A stretch of 64,000 nt of DNA from Paenarthrobacter aurescens (GCF_025421775.1 NZ_JAOEFX010000010.1:168988-232987); one strand, 5' to 3'. Counted from the first letter of the stretch, positions 44,309 through 53,268 are shown. Notes: a model not told the origin generated them from the sequence alone. Made by a program: numbers and translations.

Positions 44309-44366
44309 TGGGTGCGAGAGCGTCCGGGAGAACGTCGCGAGAGGTGAGAGAGCGTCTGAAGGGGAG

Positions 44367-45176
44367 TTAGAAGTGGTGGCGGTTGGCCAGGACCGGGAGT
44401 TTTTGGCGGGCCTCGTCGACGACTGCGGGGTCGAGGTCGGCGAAAATAAGGCCCGGTTCTCCGTCGAGGGCTTCCAGCACCTGGCCGAAGGGGGACACGA
44501 CGGCGGAGTACCCCACGCCCGTGGGCGCGGAGCCTTTGGTCTGGATGCCCTGAGTGGCCGGATCGCCCTGGCCGCAAGCGAGCACGAACGTGGTGGTGTC
44601 CACGGCGCGGGCACGGGCAAGGAGTTGCCACTGATCGGCTTTGCCCGGCCCGGATCCCCATGAGGCCGAAACGATGTTCACTACGGCGCCGCGATCGGCG
44701 TTGGCTGTGAACAGGGCAGGGAAACGGATGTCATAGCAGGTGGCCAAGCCAAAGGTGAGGCCGCCGGCGTCGAACGTTACGGGGTCCGTACCCGCCTCAA
44801 CGGTGTCCGACTCAGCGAACCCGAAGGCGTCAAAGAGGTGGATCTTGTCGTAGCTCGTCTCCACTCCCGGTCCGGTGGCGAGCAGGGTGTTGCGCACGCG
44901 GTGGGCCCCTGAATCCGAGGCGGTACCGGGGGTGAACATGCCCGCCACGATAACCAGCTGCAGCTCGTCGGCGATGGAGCGCACCCGGCTTGCCCACGGA
45001 CCGTCCAGGGGTTCGGCGATGTCCAACAGGGAGTTCCCGAACGCGCGCATCATGGCTTCCGGGAAGACCACCAGTTCGGCGCCGCCGTCCTTGGCCTTCC
45101 GGGCGTACTCATCCAAGAGCCGCAGGTTGTCGGCCAGATCCCGGCCAGTGATGACTTGGGCGAGTGCCACGCGCAC
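44367..45176 (-). CDS. Carbon-nitrogen hydrolase (nitrilase superfamily)
   Basis: 269 residues. The Glu-Lys-Cys triad is Glu40 (VVFPEAMM), Lys111 (YDKIHLF) and Cys147 (ATCYDIRFP), the layout of omega-amidase/Nit-like amidases. It probably hydrolyses a small amide such as a keto-acid amide. The GTG start has GGAGG about 6 nt upstream. It diverges from glgX. Confidence 0.9.
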   Translation of the reverse strand: MRVALAQVITGRDLADNLRLLDEYARKAKDGGAELVVFPEAMMRAFGNSLLDIAEPLDGPWASRVRSIADELQLVIVAGMFTPGTASDSGAHRVRNTLLATGPGVETSYDKIHLFDAFGFAESDTVEAGTDPVTFDAGGLTFGLATCYDIRFPALFTANADRGAVVNIVSASWGSGPGKADQWQLLARARAVDTTTFVLACGQGDPATQGIQTKGSAPTGVGYSAVVSPFGQVLEALDGEPGLIFADLDPAVVDEARQKLPVLANRHHF

Positions 45177-45280
45177 GATAGAACCTCCAGTTGTCTCCGT
45201 CCCAGTATGCCAAGTAATGAAATCGCTACGCAGAACCTCGTCACATGGGCGGCTGGCACGGCACATACTGGGCGTGGAAC

Positions 45281-45286
45281 TAAACT
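45281..45286 (+). promoter_or_regulatory. -10 box of a leaderless glgX transcript (TAAACT)
   Basis: TAAACT ends 8 nt before the ATG at 45295; no Shine-Dalgarno is present. Confidence 0.45.
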
Positions 45287-45294
45287 TGCAAGCA

Positions 45295-47409
45295 ATGGTT
45301 ATGCCAATTTTTGAAACAGCAGCTGCCGTCGACGCCTCGCGGCCACGGCCCCTCGGACTGAGCACGCCCCAGGCCGGCCTCTCGGCTGCGCGGAAAACGC
45401 AGAACCATGAAGTGAACGTGGCCGTCTTCGCGCCTGACCTGGAACAGGTGGAGGTTGCCTTCCAAGCCCCTGGCGAGCCCTGGCAGGCACACATCCTTCC
45501 CAACGCAGAAGACGGTGTGCACTTCGGGCTGGTGGGCGGTATGCCCCCCGGCACACGGTACGGTTTCCGCCCCGCCCCGTCCGAGGGCAGCCTCCCCATG
45601 TCGGTTCCGGCATTGGACCTGGACGACGACGGCGAACACCGGCTGCTGCTTGATCCTTATGGTCGCGCTGTGGACCAGCGGGGCGAATTCCTCACGAGCG
45701 TCCACATGGACACGGGTTTTGACTGGGGTGACGACCGGGCACCACGGATTCCGCTGCGGATGTCCGTCATCTACGAAGCCCACGTCCGAGGCCAGACGAT
45801 GCTTCATCCCGAAATCCCGGAACACCTCCGCGGCACTTACGCGGGCATGGCGCATCCCGTGATGATCCAGCACCTCACGGAGCTCGGCATCACCGCGGTC
45901 CAACTCCTGCCAATCCACTTCCACCTGGACGAGTCCCATCTTCAGGACCTTGGCATGACGAATTACTGGGGCTACAACACGGCAGCTTTCTTCGCGCCGC
46001 ACCCGGATTACGCTACGGAAGCTGCCCGCAACGCCGGCCCGCATGCTGTGCAGGACGAGCTCAAGGGCATGATCAAGTTGCTGCATGCAGCGGGCATCGA
46101 AGTTATCTTGGATGTGGTTTACAACCACACGGCGGAAGCTGGTCCTGACGGTCCGGCCCTGAGCTTCCGGGGACTCGCCGAGCAGCGGTACTACCGGCAC
46201 GATGCCCACGGCCGCTACCTGGACACCACCGGCTGCGGCAATACCTTGGACTTCAGCGATCCCGTGGTGGTGGACTTGGCACTGGATTCCTTGCGGTACT
46301 GGGTGAACGACTTCCATGTGGACGGCTTCCGCTTCGACCTCGCAGTGACCTTGTGCCGGGACGCGGGCAACACTTTCGATCCCCAGCACCCCTTCCTGCA
46401 GGCCATTGCCGAAGATCCGGTTTTGTCGGCCGTGAAGCTCATCGCAGAGCCCTGGGACGTGGGCTACGGTGGCTGGCAGACGGGTCGTTTCCCGCAAGGC
46501 TGGTCTGATTGGAATGACCATTTCCGCGACGGTGTCCGAAGCTTCTGGCTCTCGGATCGTGCCGCCATCGAGGCGGGTGGCCAAGGCGGATCGGTGGCGT
46601 CGCTGGCTGAACTCATGGCAGGTTCGGCGAACCTCTTTGCATCCTCCGGACGCACACGCTTGGCCTCGGTCAACTTCATCACGGCGCACGACGGCTTCAC
46701 GCTCAAGGACTTGGTGAGCTACGACCGTAAGCACAACGAGGCCAACGGCGAGCAGAACCGCGACGGCCACGGTGATAACCGCAGCTACAACCACGGCGTG
46801 GAGGGCAGGAGCGAGAACGAGGCCATTGTGGCTGCCCGTTCACTGTCCATCCGCAACCTCATGGCCACACTGCTGTTGTCCTTCGGTACCCCCATGATTA
46901 CTGCGGGCGATGAACTTGGCCGGACACAGCAGGGCAACAACAACGCCTACTGCCAGGACAACCCGACGGCATGGCTGGACTGGAGCCGAACCCAGGAAGC
47001 GAACGCAATGTTCAGGACCACCCGGGAGCTCGTCAGGCTCCGCCGTTGGTTCCTGCGCCACCAGCCTGAGAGCTTCCCCGGCAATGCGAACGATTCCAGC
47101 CTGCAGTGGTTTGACGACAAAGGTAAGCCGATGACTCCGGCGCGTTGGAATGATCCCTCTGTTCGCTCGGTCCAACTCTTAATGGGTCACGAAAACAGTG
47201 AGATCCGTGGCTTGATCTCGGTGAACGGCAGCAACCAGGACGTGAAAATGGTCCTGCCCGAGATCCTGAGCGAAACAGGCATCGGCAAGCGCATGTTTGA
47301 GCTCCGCTTTACAACGTCGGTGCTTCACGAGCGCCGGAAGGGCGCGTTGGTGGCTTCCGGGGAGCGGGATATCCTGCAAGCCAACACCATCAACATCTAC
47401 CGCACGTAA
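45295..47409 (+). CDS. glgX: Glycogen debranching enzyme GlgX
   Basis: 704-residue GH13 isoamylase-type enzyme. An N-terminal CBM48 (about 20-130) precedes the catalytic barrel; the nucleophile Asp is in DGFRFDLAVTL, the acid Glu in LIAEPWDVGYGGWQ and the stabilising Asp in TAHDGFTL. It removes alpha-1,6 branches left by phosphorylase. The start is ATG 45295 or the ATG two codons later. The ribonuclease gene begins 25 nt after its stop. Confidence 0.92.
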   Translation: MVMPIFETAAAVDASRPRPLGLSTPQAGLSAARKTQNHEVNVAVFAPDLEQVEVAFQAPGEPWQAHILPNAEDGVHFGLVGGMPPGTRYGFRPAPSEGSLPMSVPALDLDDDGEHRLLLDPYGRAVDQRGEFLTSVHMDTGFDWGDDRAPRIPLRMSVIYEAHVRGQTMLHPEIPEHLRGTYAGMAHPVMIQHLTELGITAVQLLPIHFHLDESHLQDLGMTNYWGYNTAAFFAPHPDYATEAARNAGPHAVQDELKGMIKLLHAAGIEVILDVVYNHTAEAGPDGPALSFRGLAEQRYYRHDAHGRYLDTTGCGNTLDFSDPVVVDLALDSLRYWVNDFHVDGFRFDLAVTLCRDAGNTFDPQHPFLQAIAEDPVLSAVKLIAEPWDVGYGGWQTGRFPQGWSDWNDHFRDGVRSFWLSDRAAIEAGGQGGSVASLAELMAGSANLFASSGRTRLASVNFITAHDGFTLKDLVSYDRKHNEANGEQNRDGHGDNRSYNHGVEGRSENEAIVAARSLSIRNLMATLLLSFGTPMITAGDELGRTQQGNNNAYCQDNPTAWLDWSRTQEANAMFRTTRELVRLRRWFLRHQPESFPGNANDSSLQWFDDKGKPMTPARWNDPSVRSVQLLMGHENSEIRGLISVNGSNQDVKMVLPEILSETGIGKRMFELRFTTSVLHERRKGALVASGERDILQANTINIYRT

Positions 47410-47434
47410 GCACACACCCTCAGGAGCTCTTCGC

Positions 47435-47881
47435 ATGAACCGCAGCCGCAGCAAACTGGTGGCGTTCGCGGGGTTGGTGATCGCCGTCGTCGTCCTGGTC
47501 GTCGCCATGGTGGGTGGAGGCTCACTGACGTCGCAAAACACGACGACGGAACCTGGCTCCGCGACGTCGTCGGCCGCTGCGGTGGCAAACCCCTCGACGC
47601 TGCCCACCATCAATGCCTCGCAGCTACCCAAGGAAGCCCGGCAAACACTGGCACTGATCGCCAAGGGCGGACCCTATCCCTACGACCGTGACGGCGTGAA
47701 CTTCGGCAACTTTGAAGGCCTGCTTCCAAAGAAGTCCGGAGGCTTCTACAAGGAATACACCGTCCAAACGCCCGGAGAATCCGATCGCGGCGCCCGCCGG
47801 ATCATTGTGGGCAAGGACGCCGCCAAGTACTACACCGCGGACCATTATGAGTCGTTCAAGTTCATCGTCGAAGGCAAGTAG
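47435..47881 (+). CDS. Secreted barnase-like ribonuclease
   Basis: 148 residues. An N-terminal hydrophobic segment (8-29) directs export or anchoring, followed by a Ser/Thr-rich linker and a barnase/RNase T1-type domain. By alignment to barnase the general base is Glu107 (YKEYTV), phosphate-binding Arg118 and Arg122 (SDRGARR), and the general acid His137 (ADHYESF). It should cleave RNA outside the cell, perhaps as an antibacterial toxin. AGGAG precedes the ATG. The barstar gene follows after 7 nt. Confidence 0.85.
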   Translation: MNRSRSKLVAFAGLVIAVVVLVVAMVGGGSLTSQNTTTEPGSATSSAAAVANPSTLPTINASQLPKEARQTLALIAKGGPYPYDRDGVNFGNFEGLLPKKSGGFYKEYTVQTPGESDRGARRIIVGKDAAKYYTADHYESFKFIVEGK

Positions 47882-47888
47882 GAGCACC

Positions 47889-48248
47889 ATGAAGATCTTT
47901 TCCGCAGACACCTGGACCCTGGAAGAACTACGGGAGCAGATTTCCGATGCCGGCCGCAGGACCGTGATGGTTCCTCCGGCAACCAACAAGCAGGCGGTCC
48001 TGGAAGTCTTCGCCCAGGTATTGGACTTCCCCGAGTACTACGGCGTGAACCTGGACGCCCTGAACGACTCCCTGCACGACTACGCCGACGCCCTCTCAGA
48101 GGACGACGGCGGCCCCGTCACCATGATCTGGCAGGTACCGGCCGCTTACCGCACAGACCGGTCCTTCGGAGTGGTCTGCGAAGTCCTCCAGGACGCCGAG
48201 CGCTATGCCGGCCGCGATCTGGCAGTCATCGCGGTTTTCGAGAATTAG
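47889..48248 (+). CDS. Barstar-like ribonuclease inhibitor
   Basis: 119 residues. The core FPEYYGVNLDALNDSL matches barstar, with Asp56 and Asp60 at the positions of Asp35 and Asp39, the residues that plug the barnase active site. It would sit in the cytoplasm and protect the cell from its own RNase. GGAG lies just upstream of the ATG, which follows the ribonuclease stop by 7 nt. Confidence 0.88.
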   Translation: MKIFSADTWTLEELREQISDAGRRTVMVPPATNKQAVLEVFAQVLDFPEYYGVNLDALNDSLHDYADALSEDDGGPVTMIWQVPAAYRTDRSFGVVCEVLQDAERYAGRDLAVIAVFEN

Positions 48249-48445
48249 TAGCTCCAACGTCATACCCGTGGGGACAAGCCACTGTGCAAACATCGGCTTG
48301 GTGCTCTGACGGAGGGCTGTGGCGTGGCCCAGCATTGATTCCCATGCGTTCGTGATTCCCGCCGAAACGCCTAAGTGGTGCGTGCCACCCAATCGTGACG
48401 CGAGAATTTCAATATTTCTGTGCTTTCTCCTATTATTTCCAGAGT
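48249..48445. other. Intergenic DNA before the crystallin-like gene
   Basis: No credible gene in about 200 nt. Composition drops noticeably in GC after about 48400 (ATTTCAATATTTCT, TATTATTTCC), marking the start of the atypical segment. Confidence 0.5.
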
Positions 48446-48474
48446 TTGACGCTAAATGTGTCGAGCGATACATT
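48446..48474 (+). promoter_or_regulatory. Sigma70-type promoter of the crystallin-like gene
   Basis: TTGACG (48446-48451), exactly 17 nt, then TACATT (48469-48474). It would produce a 5' leader of about 90 nt ending in the hairpin at 48538-48564. Confidence 0.6.
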
Positions 48475-48537
48475 TCGGAGGGGCCTTTAGGGTCTACGTC
48501 ATTTGCGTATTGGGGAACGCGCAGAATTAATTGCTGA

Positions 48538-48564
48538 CCTCATGTCGTACAAGTCGAAATGAGG
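48538..48564 (+). promoter_or_regulatory. Hairpin covering the ribosome-binding site
   Basis: CCTCATGTCG (48538-48547) pairs with CGAAATGAGG (48555-48564) with one mismatch. The 3' arm contains the Shine-Dalgarno GAGG of the gene starting at 48573, so folding would hide it. Confidence 0.5.
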
Positions 48565-48572
48565 ACAAAGAT

Positions 48573-48899
48573 ATGAAGAAGCTCGCACGGATGACTGCTG
48601 TCGTCGCGCTATCCACCTCGGTGCTCTTTGCCGCCAGTCAGTCGGCGAATGCCAGTATTTTCTAGGCAGACAATAACTATGGCGGTGCGACGTACGGAGC
48701 CGACAACTCGACCTGGATGGGGTCGTTTGATAACCAGGCAAGTTCGGTAAAGAACTTTGGCTACTACGTCACGTGGTGGCAGGACGTCAACTACGGCGGT
48801 GCTGGATTCGGCAGTGCCAATGACTACAGCGCCATGGGTTGGTATGTGCCCTTCTTGGGAACGTGGAATGACGACATCAGCAGCTTTCATAGGGGCTAA
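48573..48899 (+). pseudogene. Secreted beta/gamma-crystallin-like (I36-like) protein with in-frame TAG
   Basis: The frame starts at ATG 48573 after GAGGAC, encodes a clear Sec signal peptide (residues 1-27, ending QSANA) and then meets TAG at codon 31 (48663-48665). The same frame continues as ADNNYGGATYGADNSTWMGS, FDNQASSVKNFG, a second NYGGAGFG and TWNDDISSF, two Greek-key repeats typical of peptidase-inhibitor-I36/beta-gamma crystallin proteins, to TAA at 48897. A Tyr codon (TAC or TAT) is expected at codon 31. Either a recent nonsense mutation, a sequencing error or, less likely, readthrough. It precedes an exporter-like operon. Confidence 0.75.
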
Positions 48900-49043
48900 A
48901 CCTGGACCGCTACTCGCCTAATAAAATGTGAGTAGCACCATGCTTTGACCTGTCGATCAAAGTATCGGCAGGTCAAAGTTCCTGTCTGAGAATAGGCCCG
49001 GCTACTACTAGGTCGGGGCGTTGGAAGCGAGATTGGATGCGGG

Positions 49044-49943
49044 ATGGTGTCGAGAAGAACTCCTGGACGACGGGCACGCTGGACAAGGTATTTCGTGGCC
49101 TCGCTTGCCGCAGGCGTAGCGTTGGCTATTTCATCTTGTTCGGGGAGTGCTGACAGTTCAATCACGCCGGACTCATCGGGAAAAGTGAATCTGGATTACG
49201 AGAACTCTCTGATCGTCTTCCCAGTGGACGCATATAGAATTTCGGCCCGTGATCGCTATCAGATTCTTCTGGCGAGGGAAGTCATCATGACCACGTGCAT
49301 GAAGAAATTTGGCTTCATCGATGATCCTAATGCTGCTTATCCGAAGGCAGAGAACCGGAACTTCGGCGTGTGGAACGTTGATCGCGTGAGGCAGCACGGC
49401 TTCCGGCTTATTGGAGAAGACGCTCAAGCGAACCAAAAGCATGATGAGGCAGGCGCGTGGGGGGATGCCAGGTACATGTGTCTTGCCAGTGAAAAGAGCA
49501 AGATCGATGAAATCACACCATCGGATGACCTGATGAATGGTGGTGCTGCAGCGGAAATTGCTTTGAAAAGTCTCGGTATGGCATCAGAAACTGACGCTTG
49601 GAAGAATGCCAAGGGCGACTGGGACAAATGCATCTCAGCGGCTGGCTTGACACCGGGGCGGGATGCCGCCAACGCCAAGTGGTCGAGCCAGCAGTCCTTT
49701 GACCTGCAGGCGAGGACAGATCAGCAAAAGCCGTCGAAGTCGGACACAGCCGAGGGCGTCCGAATCGCCACGATTGAGGCCGAATGCAACCAGGAAGTCC
49801 GACTCACCCAAACGCTCGGTGATATTCAGGCAAGCTACCAGCTGCCGCTGATCCAGCAGAATGAGGCAGTTCTTACCGAGCTCAAGAAGAAAAGCCAGAA
49901 CTACGTAGATGCCGCTGAGAAGTTACTGAAAGAGACGCAGTGA
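49044..49943 (+). CDS. Lipoprotein of the exporter operon
   Basis: 299 residues with signal peptide and lipobox AISSC (Cys32). The mature domain has four spaced cysteines (TTCMKKFGF, RYMCLA, WDKCISAAG, EAECNQEV) and a long C-terminal helix (about 255-297). I do not recognise a named family; similar four-Cys lipoproteins are seen in actinobacteria. Its stop overlaps the next start (GTGA), so translation is coupled. Confidence 0.7.
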   Translation: MVSRRTPGRRARWTRYFVASLAAGVALAISSCSGSADSSITPDSSGKVNLDYENSLIVFPVDAYRISARDRYQILLAREVIMTTCMKKFGFIDDPNAAYPKAENRNFGVWNVDRVRQHGFRLIGEDAQANQKHDEAGAWGDARYMCLASEKSKIDEITPSDDLMNGGAAAEIALKSLGMASETDAWKNAKGDWDKCISAAGLTPGRDAANAKWSSQQSFDLQARTDQQKPSKSDTAEGVRIATIEAECNQEVRLTQTLGDIQASYQLPLIQQNEAVLTELKKKSQNYVDAAEKLLKETQ

Positions 49944-51151
49944 TCGATGAGCAGCCTCGGCAGAGAGCTGCGGCAGCTGTTGGATTGAGTCGACTCTCGC
50001 GACGGTGGCTAATCGTCCTGTTGGCAGTCACCGCAGTCATGTCCGCGGGGGTGGGTTTGCTCGCTGGACGCGTCTTTGATCAATCAGAGATCATCCGGCC
50101 AGAGGAGTCCATGGCTGAGATTCCTGTCTATGCAATGGTTGAAAACCGTATCGTCGACGACCGTCTTACCTTCTCTGGTGTTATTAAGGCCGGCCCGGCA
50201 GTGCCGATCCAAATTGACTTGGAGGGACAGGAACCGATTGTCGTGCGCCAGACGCTTCAGGCGGGGGAAACGTTGAAGTGGGGCGACCTTGCAGGTGTGG
50301 TTTCAGGCAAGCCCTATTTCGTCCTGCCTGGTCCGCTCCCTTTGTATCGCGATCTTTCCCGAGGTGATGAGGGAGATGACGTGTTGGCGCTGCAACGGGC
50401 ACTAATGCAGTTGGGGTACCCCTCCCCTGAAACTGGTCACATGGACAGCGCAACGATGGAAGCTGCATCCTCTTTCTTCATGAGCGAGGGTTTCACCCTA
50501 AGCAGCGGGAGAATGCCTACCGAGCAAAGTCAGCAAGACGAACAGGGAACTACACCAAAAACCACGGCACCAGTCGACTCTGGAACCCCTGCGCTCTCGA
50601 TCCCATACAGGCAACTGATAGCCCTCCCCGTCGCCAGTGCGACCGTTGTCTCCGCACTGAACATAGGGCAGAAAGTTACAGTCGAAAGCCCTCTCGCCAC
50701 GTTCCAGGCCGAAGATAACTTCGTGGAGTTTATCGCCGAGGTCCAGCAGGCTGAGTCTCTTAAGGCTGGGCAGGATGTCACTGTCAGGGTCGCGGAAAAG
50801 CAACTGACCGGTCGGATAACTGGCGTGGGTCCATTCACGGATGCGGGAGATGGCCAACGTGCGGGACATCCCGTGACGGTAGAGCCTACGCGTAAGGCGG
50901 ATCTGCCCTTATTGACTCCCAACTTGAGCGTCACGGTGGCGGGCCAAGGTAGCGCGGCACAAGCCCTCGCTGTGCCGTTATCTGGTATCCGACAGGATGC
51001 CGAAGGGACCTACGTTCTCAGAAGCTCGGGCGACGGAAGAAACTCAAAGGTCCCCGCGACGCGTGTCCCCATCACGGTCCTTCGGTCAGGGGGAGGTTTC
51101 GCCGCAGTCTCTGGCGATCTCAGCCAAGGTGACGAGGTCCAAATATCGTGA
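49940..51151 (+). CDS. Periplasmic adaptor with peptidoglycan-binding domain (MacA-like)
   Basis: 403 residues. One N-terminal membrane anchor (about 23-43), a beta-barrel segment, then a PG_binding_1-type domain (about 138-185, SRGDEGDDVLALQRALMQLG), followed by barrel-sandwich and membrane-proximal strands (about 225-400) as in efflux adaptors. It would bridge the MacB-type transporter to the cell wall. Starts at GTG overlapping the preceding TGA and ends overlapping the next GTG. Confidence 0.8.
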   Translation: MIDEQPRQRAAAAVGLSRLSRRWLIVLLAVTAVMSAGVGLLAGRVFDQSEIIRPEESMAEIPVYAMVENRIVDDRLTFSGVIKAGPAVPIQIDLEGQEPIVVRQTLQAGETLKWGDLAGVVSGKPYFVLPGPLPLYRDLSRGDEGDDVLALQRALMQLGYPSPETGHMDSATMEAASSFFMSEGFTLSSGRMPTEQSQQDEQGTTPKTTAPVDSGTPALSIPYRQLIALPVASATVVSALNIGQKVTVESPLATFQAEDNFVEFIAEVQQAESLKAGQDVTVRVAEKQLTGRITGVGPFTDAGDGQRAGHPVTVEPTRKADLPLLTPNLSVTVAGQGSAAQALAVPLSGIRQDAEGTYVLRSSGDGRNSKVPATRVPITVLRSGGGFAAVSGDLSQGDEVQIS

Positions 51152-53166
51152 CGACTTCACGATCGGGGCCTCTCGCGCGCAGAGCAGAATATACAGGGTC
51201 CGAAAACGCATTGGCCATCAGCCTGGAGAGAGTATCGCGCACATATCCAGGTGCCGGGTCCCCCGCTGTATCTGACGTTTCACTGGCAATTGAGTCTGGT
51301 GAGTTCGTGTCCATTGTGGGCCCTTCAGGCTCAGGGAAATCGACGCTTTTGAACATCATGGGCTTGTTGGACAGAGCAAGCACGGGAGGTCTCGCTATTC
51401 GGGGCCAAACCGTCGAGACCGCTTCAGAACGAAGCCTCGACACGATGCGGCTGCACCTGATCGGGTTCGTTTTCCAGTCCTCAAACGTCATCGGTGACGA
51501 TAGCGTGATCAGCAATGCTGCTATCGGATTACGGGTCCAAGGTGTGCCGATGGACGAGCGGGCGTTGGCTGCCTTGGACGCGCTGGAGTTCGTAGGTCTG
51601 GAACATAAACGCAAGGTCCAAGCCAAGCTCCTATCAGGCGGCGAACGGCAACGACTTGCAATAGCACGAGCAATTGCCACGCACCCGCGGATAATTCTTG
51701 CCGACGAGCCAACAGGCAATCTTGATTCCAACAACAGCAGACGGGTCATTAAATACCTTCGGAAACTCAACTCCGAAGGTGTCACCGTAATTGTCATCAC
51801 CCATGATATGGAAGTAGCGAACCAAGCGGATCGCCGGATTGAGATCCGAGACGGTCGAATCACGAGTGACGTCGAAACGAATTCCCAAACAATGCCGCAA
51901 CTTAAGGTTCCGGTCGACTCCGAGCCCTTCGGCGCAGCGAGTCAGCAGTCGTGGGTCTCTCGCACCGTGTGTTCCCTCATGGATGACTGGGGCGATTCAC
52001 TGACCGCGCTCTCCGCCCGTAGCCTCCGAACAATGCTTCTAATCCTTGCATTTGCGATTGCCATCGGCGGGATGACGGGTGCCCTGGGTATCAGTTCGAC
52101 GACCTCGAATGCCATTAACAATCGGCTGGCCATCGCCTCACAGGATCGGCTGTCCATCTCCATCGAAGACGGGCCTGCCGTGCTTCGAGACGGTTTCGAT
52201 GGACTTCGTTCCGGGGTGGATCGCATTGCCCGCCTTCCTCATGTAGTTGGCGCATCCTATGTGTACTCAGCGGTTCCGGCAGACGTACATATAACACGGG
52301 TTAAGCCCCACGACCTGGAACCCGAAACGCCATTGTCACTCCACTCCTCCTCGAAGAACTACTTCAATGACTTCGGAATCGGGCTAATTCCCCACAACAT
52401 CCGAAGTGCCCTCGACGACCCACGAGCTGGTCCTCTCGCAGTAGTCTCGACGAAGGCAGCAACTGCGCTCGACATACCGTACAGCAAGAAAACAGGGCCG
52501 GCGGTAGGGGCCAGCATATGGATCAATGACCGACTTGTGCCCGTTGTTGGTGTATTCGAACCTGGCCCGCATTTCCCTGAGTACGCTGACTCCGTATTCG
52601 TAAACGCCAGCATCATGCGTGCCCTCTCCAGGTCAGACCTAAAAGTTCAAGTTCGAACCGAAAAGGGTTTCTCTGCTGCGATTGCTCGAGTCGCACCGCT
52701 TGCATACTCGCCGAGCGACCCAGGGAAGGCAAAAGTAAACGTCACAGCCGATATTCAGTCAATCAGGCAGGATGTCTCAAATGATCTCGGGTCGCTCATC
52801 GCTTTGCTATCGCTGGTCCTGATGCTCCTGGCGATCATCACTGCGGCTTCCTCGATGTACCTGACCGTTCAGAACCGATCGGCAGAGATAGCCCTTCGAC
52901 GAGCGATCGGCTCAAGTCGATGGCTAATTTGCCGATCCTTCATCCTTGAGGGCTTCATCGTTGGAATTACAGCAGGTTCGCTCGGCGGCATCATCGGAAC
53001 TATGACCACGCTTTGCGTCTCCTGGATCCAGGCCTGGCCACCCGTATTGCCCCCGGAGCTCTGGCTGGTTGGACTCCTTCTGGGTGCGGCCACCGGTATT
53101 GTGAGCGCCATATACCCCGCTTGGGTCGCCAGCCGTAAAGATCCGGCTATTGCAATTCGCGCGTAG
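51148..53166 (+). CDS. MacB-type ABC transporter, fused ATPase and FtsX permease
   Basis: 672 residues. The ATPase (about 20-245) has Walker A GPSGSGKST (58-66), signature LSGGERQRLAIARA and Walker B IILADEPTGNLD. The FtsX-type permease follows, with membrane segments near 293-315, 545-570, 595-625 and 630-655 and a large extracytoplasmic domain between the first two. Such mechanotransmission transporters move peptides, toxins or lipoproteins across the envelope. GC is lower than in the flanking glycogen genes. Confidence 0.88.
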   Translation: MTTSRSGPLARRAEYTGSENALAISLERVSRTYPGAGSPAVSDVSLAIESGEFVSIVGPSGSGKSTLLNIMGLLDRASTGGLAIRGQTVETASERSLDTMRLHLIGFVFQSSNVIGDDSVISNAAIGLRVQGVPMDERALAALDALEFVGLEHKRKVQAKLLSGGERQRLAIARAIATHPRIILADEPTGNLDSNNSRRVIKYLRKLNSEGVTVIVITHDMEVANQADRRIEIRDGRITSDVETNSQTMPQLKVPVDSEPFGAASQQSWVSRTVCSLMDDWGDSLTALSARSLRTMLLILAFAIAIGGMTGALGISSTTSNAINNRLAIASQDRLSISIEDGPAVLRDGFDGLRSGVDRIARLPHVVGASYVYSAVPADVHITRVKPHDLEPETPLSLHSSSKNYFNDFGIGLIPHNIRSALDDPRAGPLAVVSTKAATALDIPYSKKTGPAVGASIWINDRLVPVVGVFEPGPHFPEYADSVFVNASIMRALSRSDLKVQVRTEKGFSAAIARVAPLAYSPSDPGKAKVNVTADIQSIRQDVSNDLGSLIALLSLVLMLLAIITAASSMYLTVQNRSAEIALRRAIGSSRWLICRSFILEGFIVGITAGSLGGIIGTMTTLCVSWIQAWPPVLPPELWLVGLLLGAATGIVSAIYPAWVASRKDPAIAIRA

Positions 53167-53230
53167 CAATCCCGCGAGAGTTCCCCCGAACCAGCTTCCT
53201 GGATGCAAACAGCACCCTCACGTGCGGTTG

Positions 53231-53268
53231 CCCGCTTTTCCGTTGTTGAGCAACAACGGAAAAGCGGG
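53231..53268. terminator. Perfect 18-bp hairpin between convergent genes
   Basis: CCCGCTTTTCCGTTGTTG (53231-53248), AG, then its exact complement (53251-53268). It lies between the macB-like and glgP stops and probably terminates both, although no long T-run follows. Confidence 0.7.

Noticed and set aside
45280..46794. 504-codon minus-strand frame opposite glgX
   Set aside because: Antisense to conserved GH13 motifs; its amino-acid composition is that expected of a shadow frame.
48663..48665. TAG codon as programmed readthrough or recoding
   Set aside because: No recoding element is visible and TAG serves as an ordinary stop elsewhere in the window; a mutation or read error is simpler. Kept only as a minor option.
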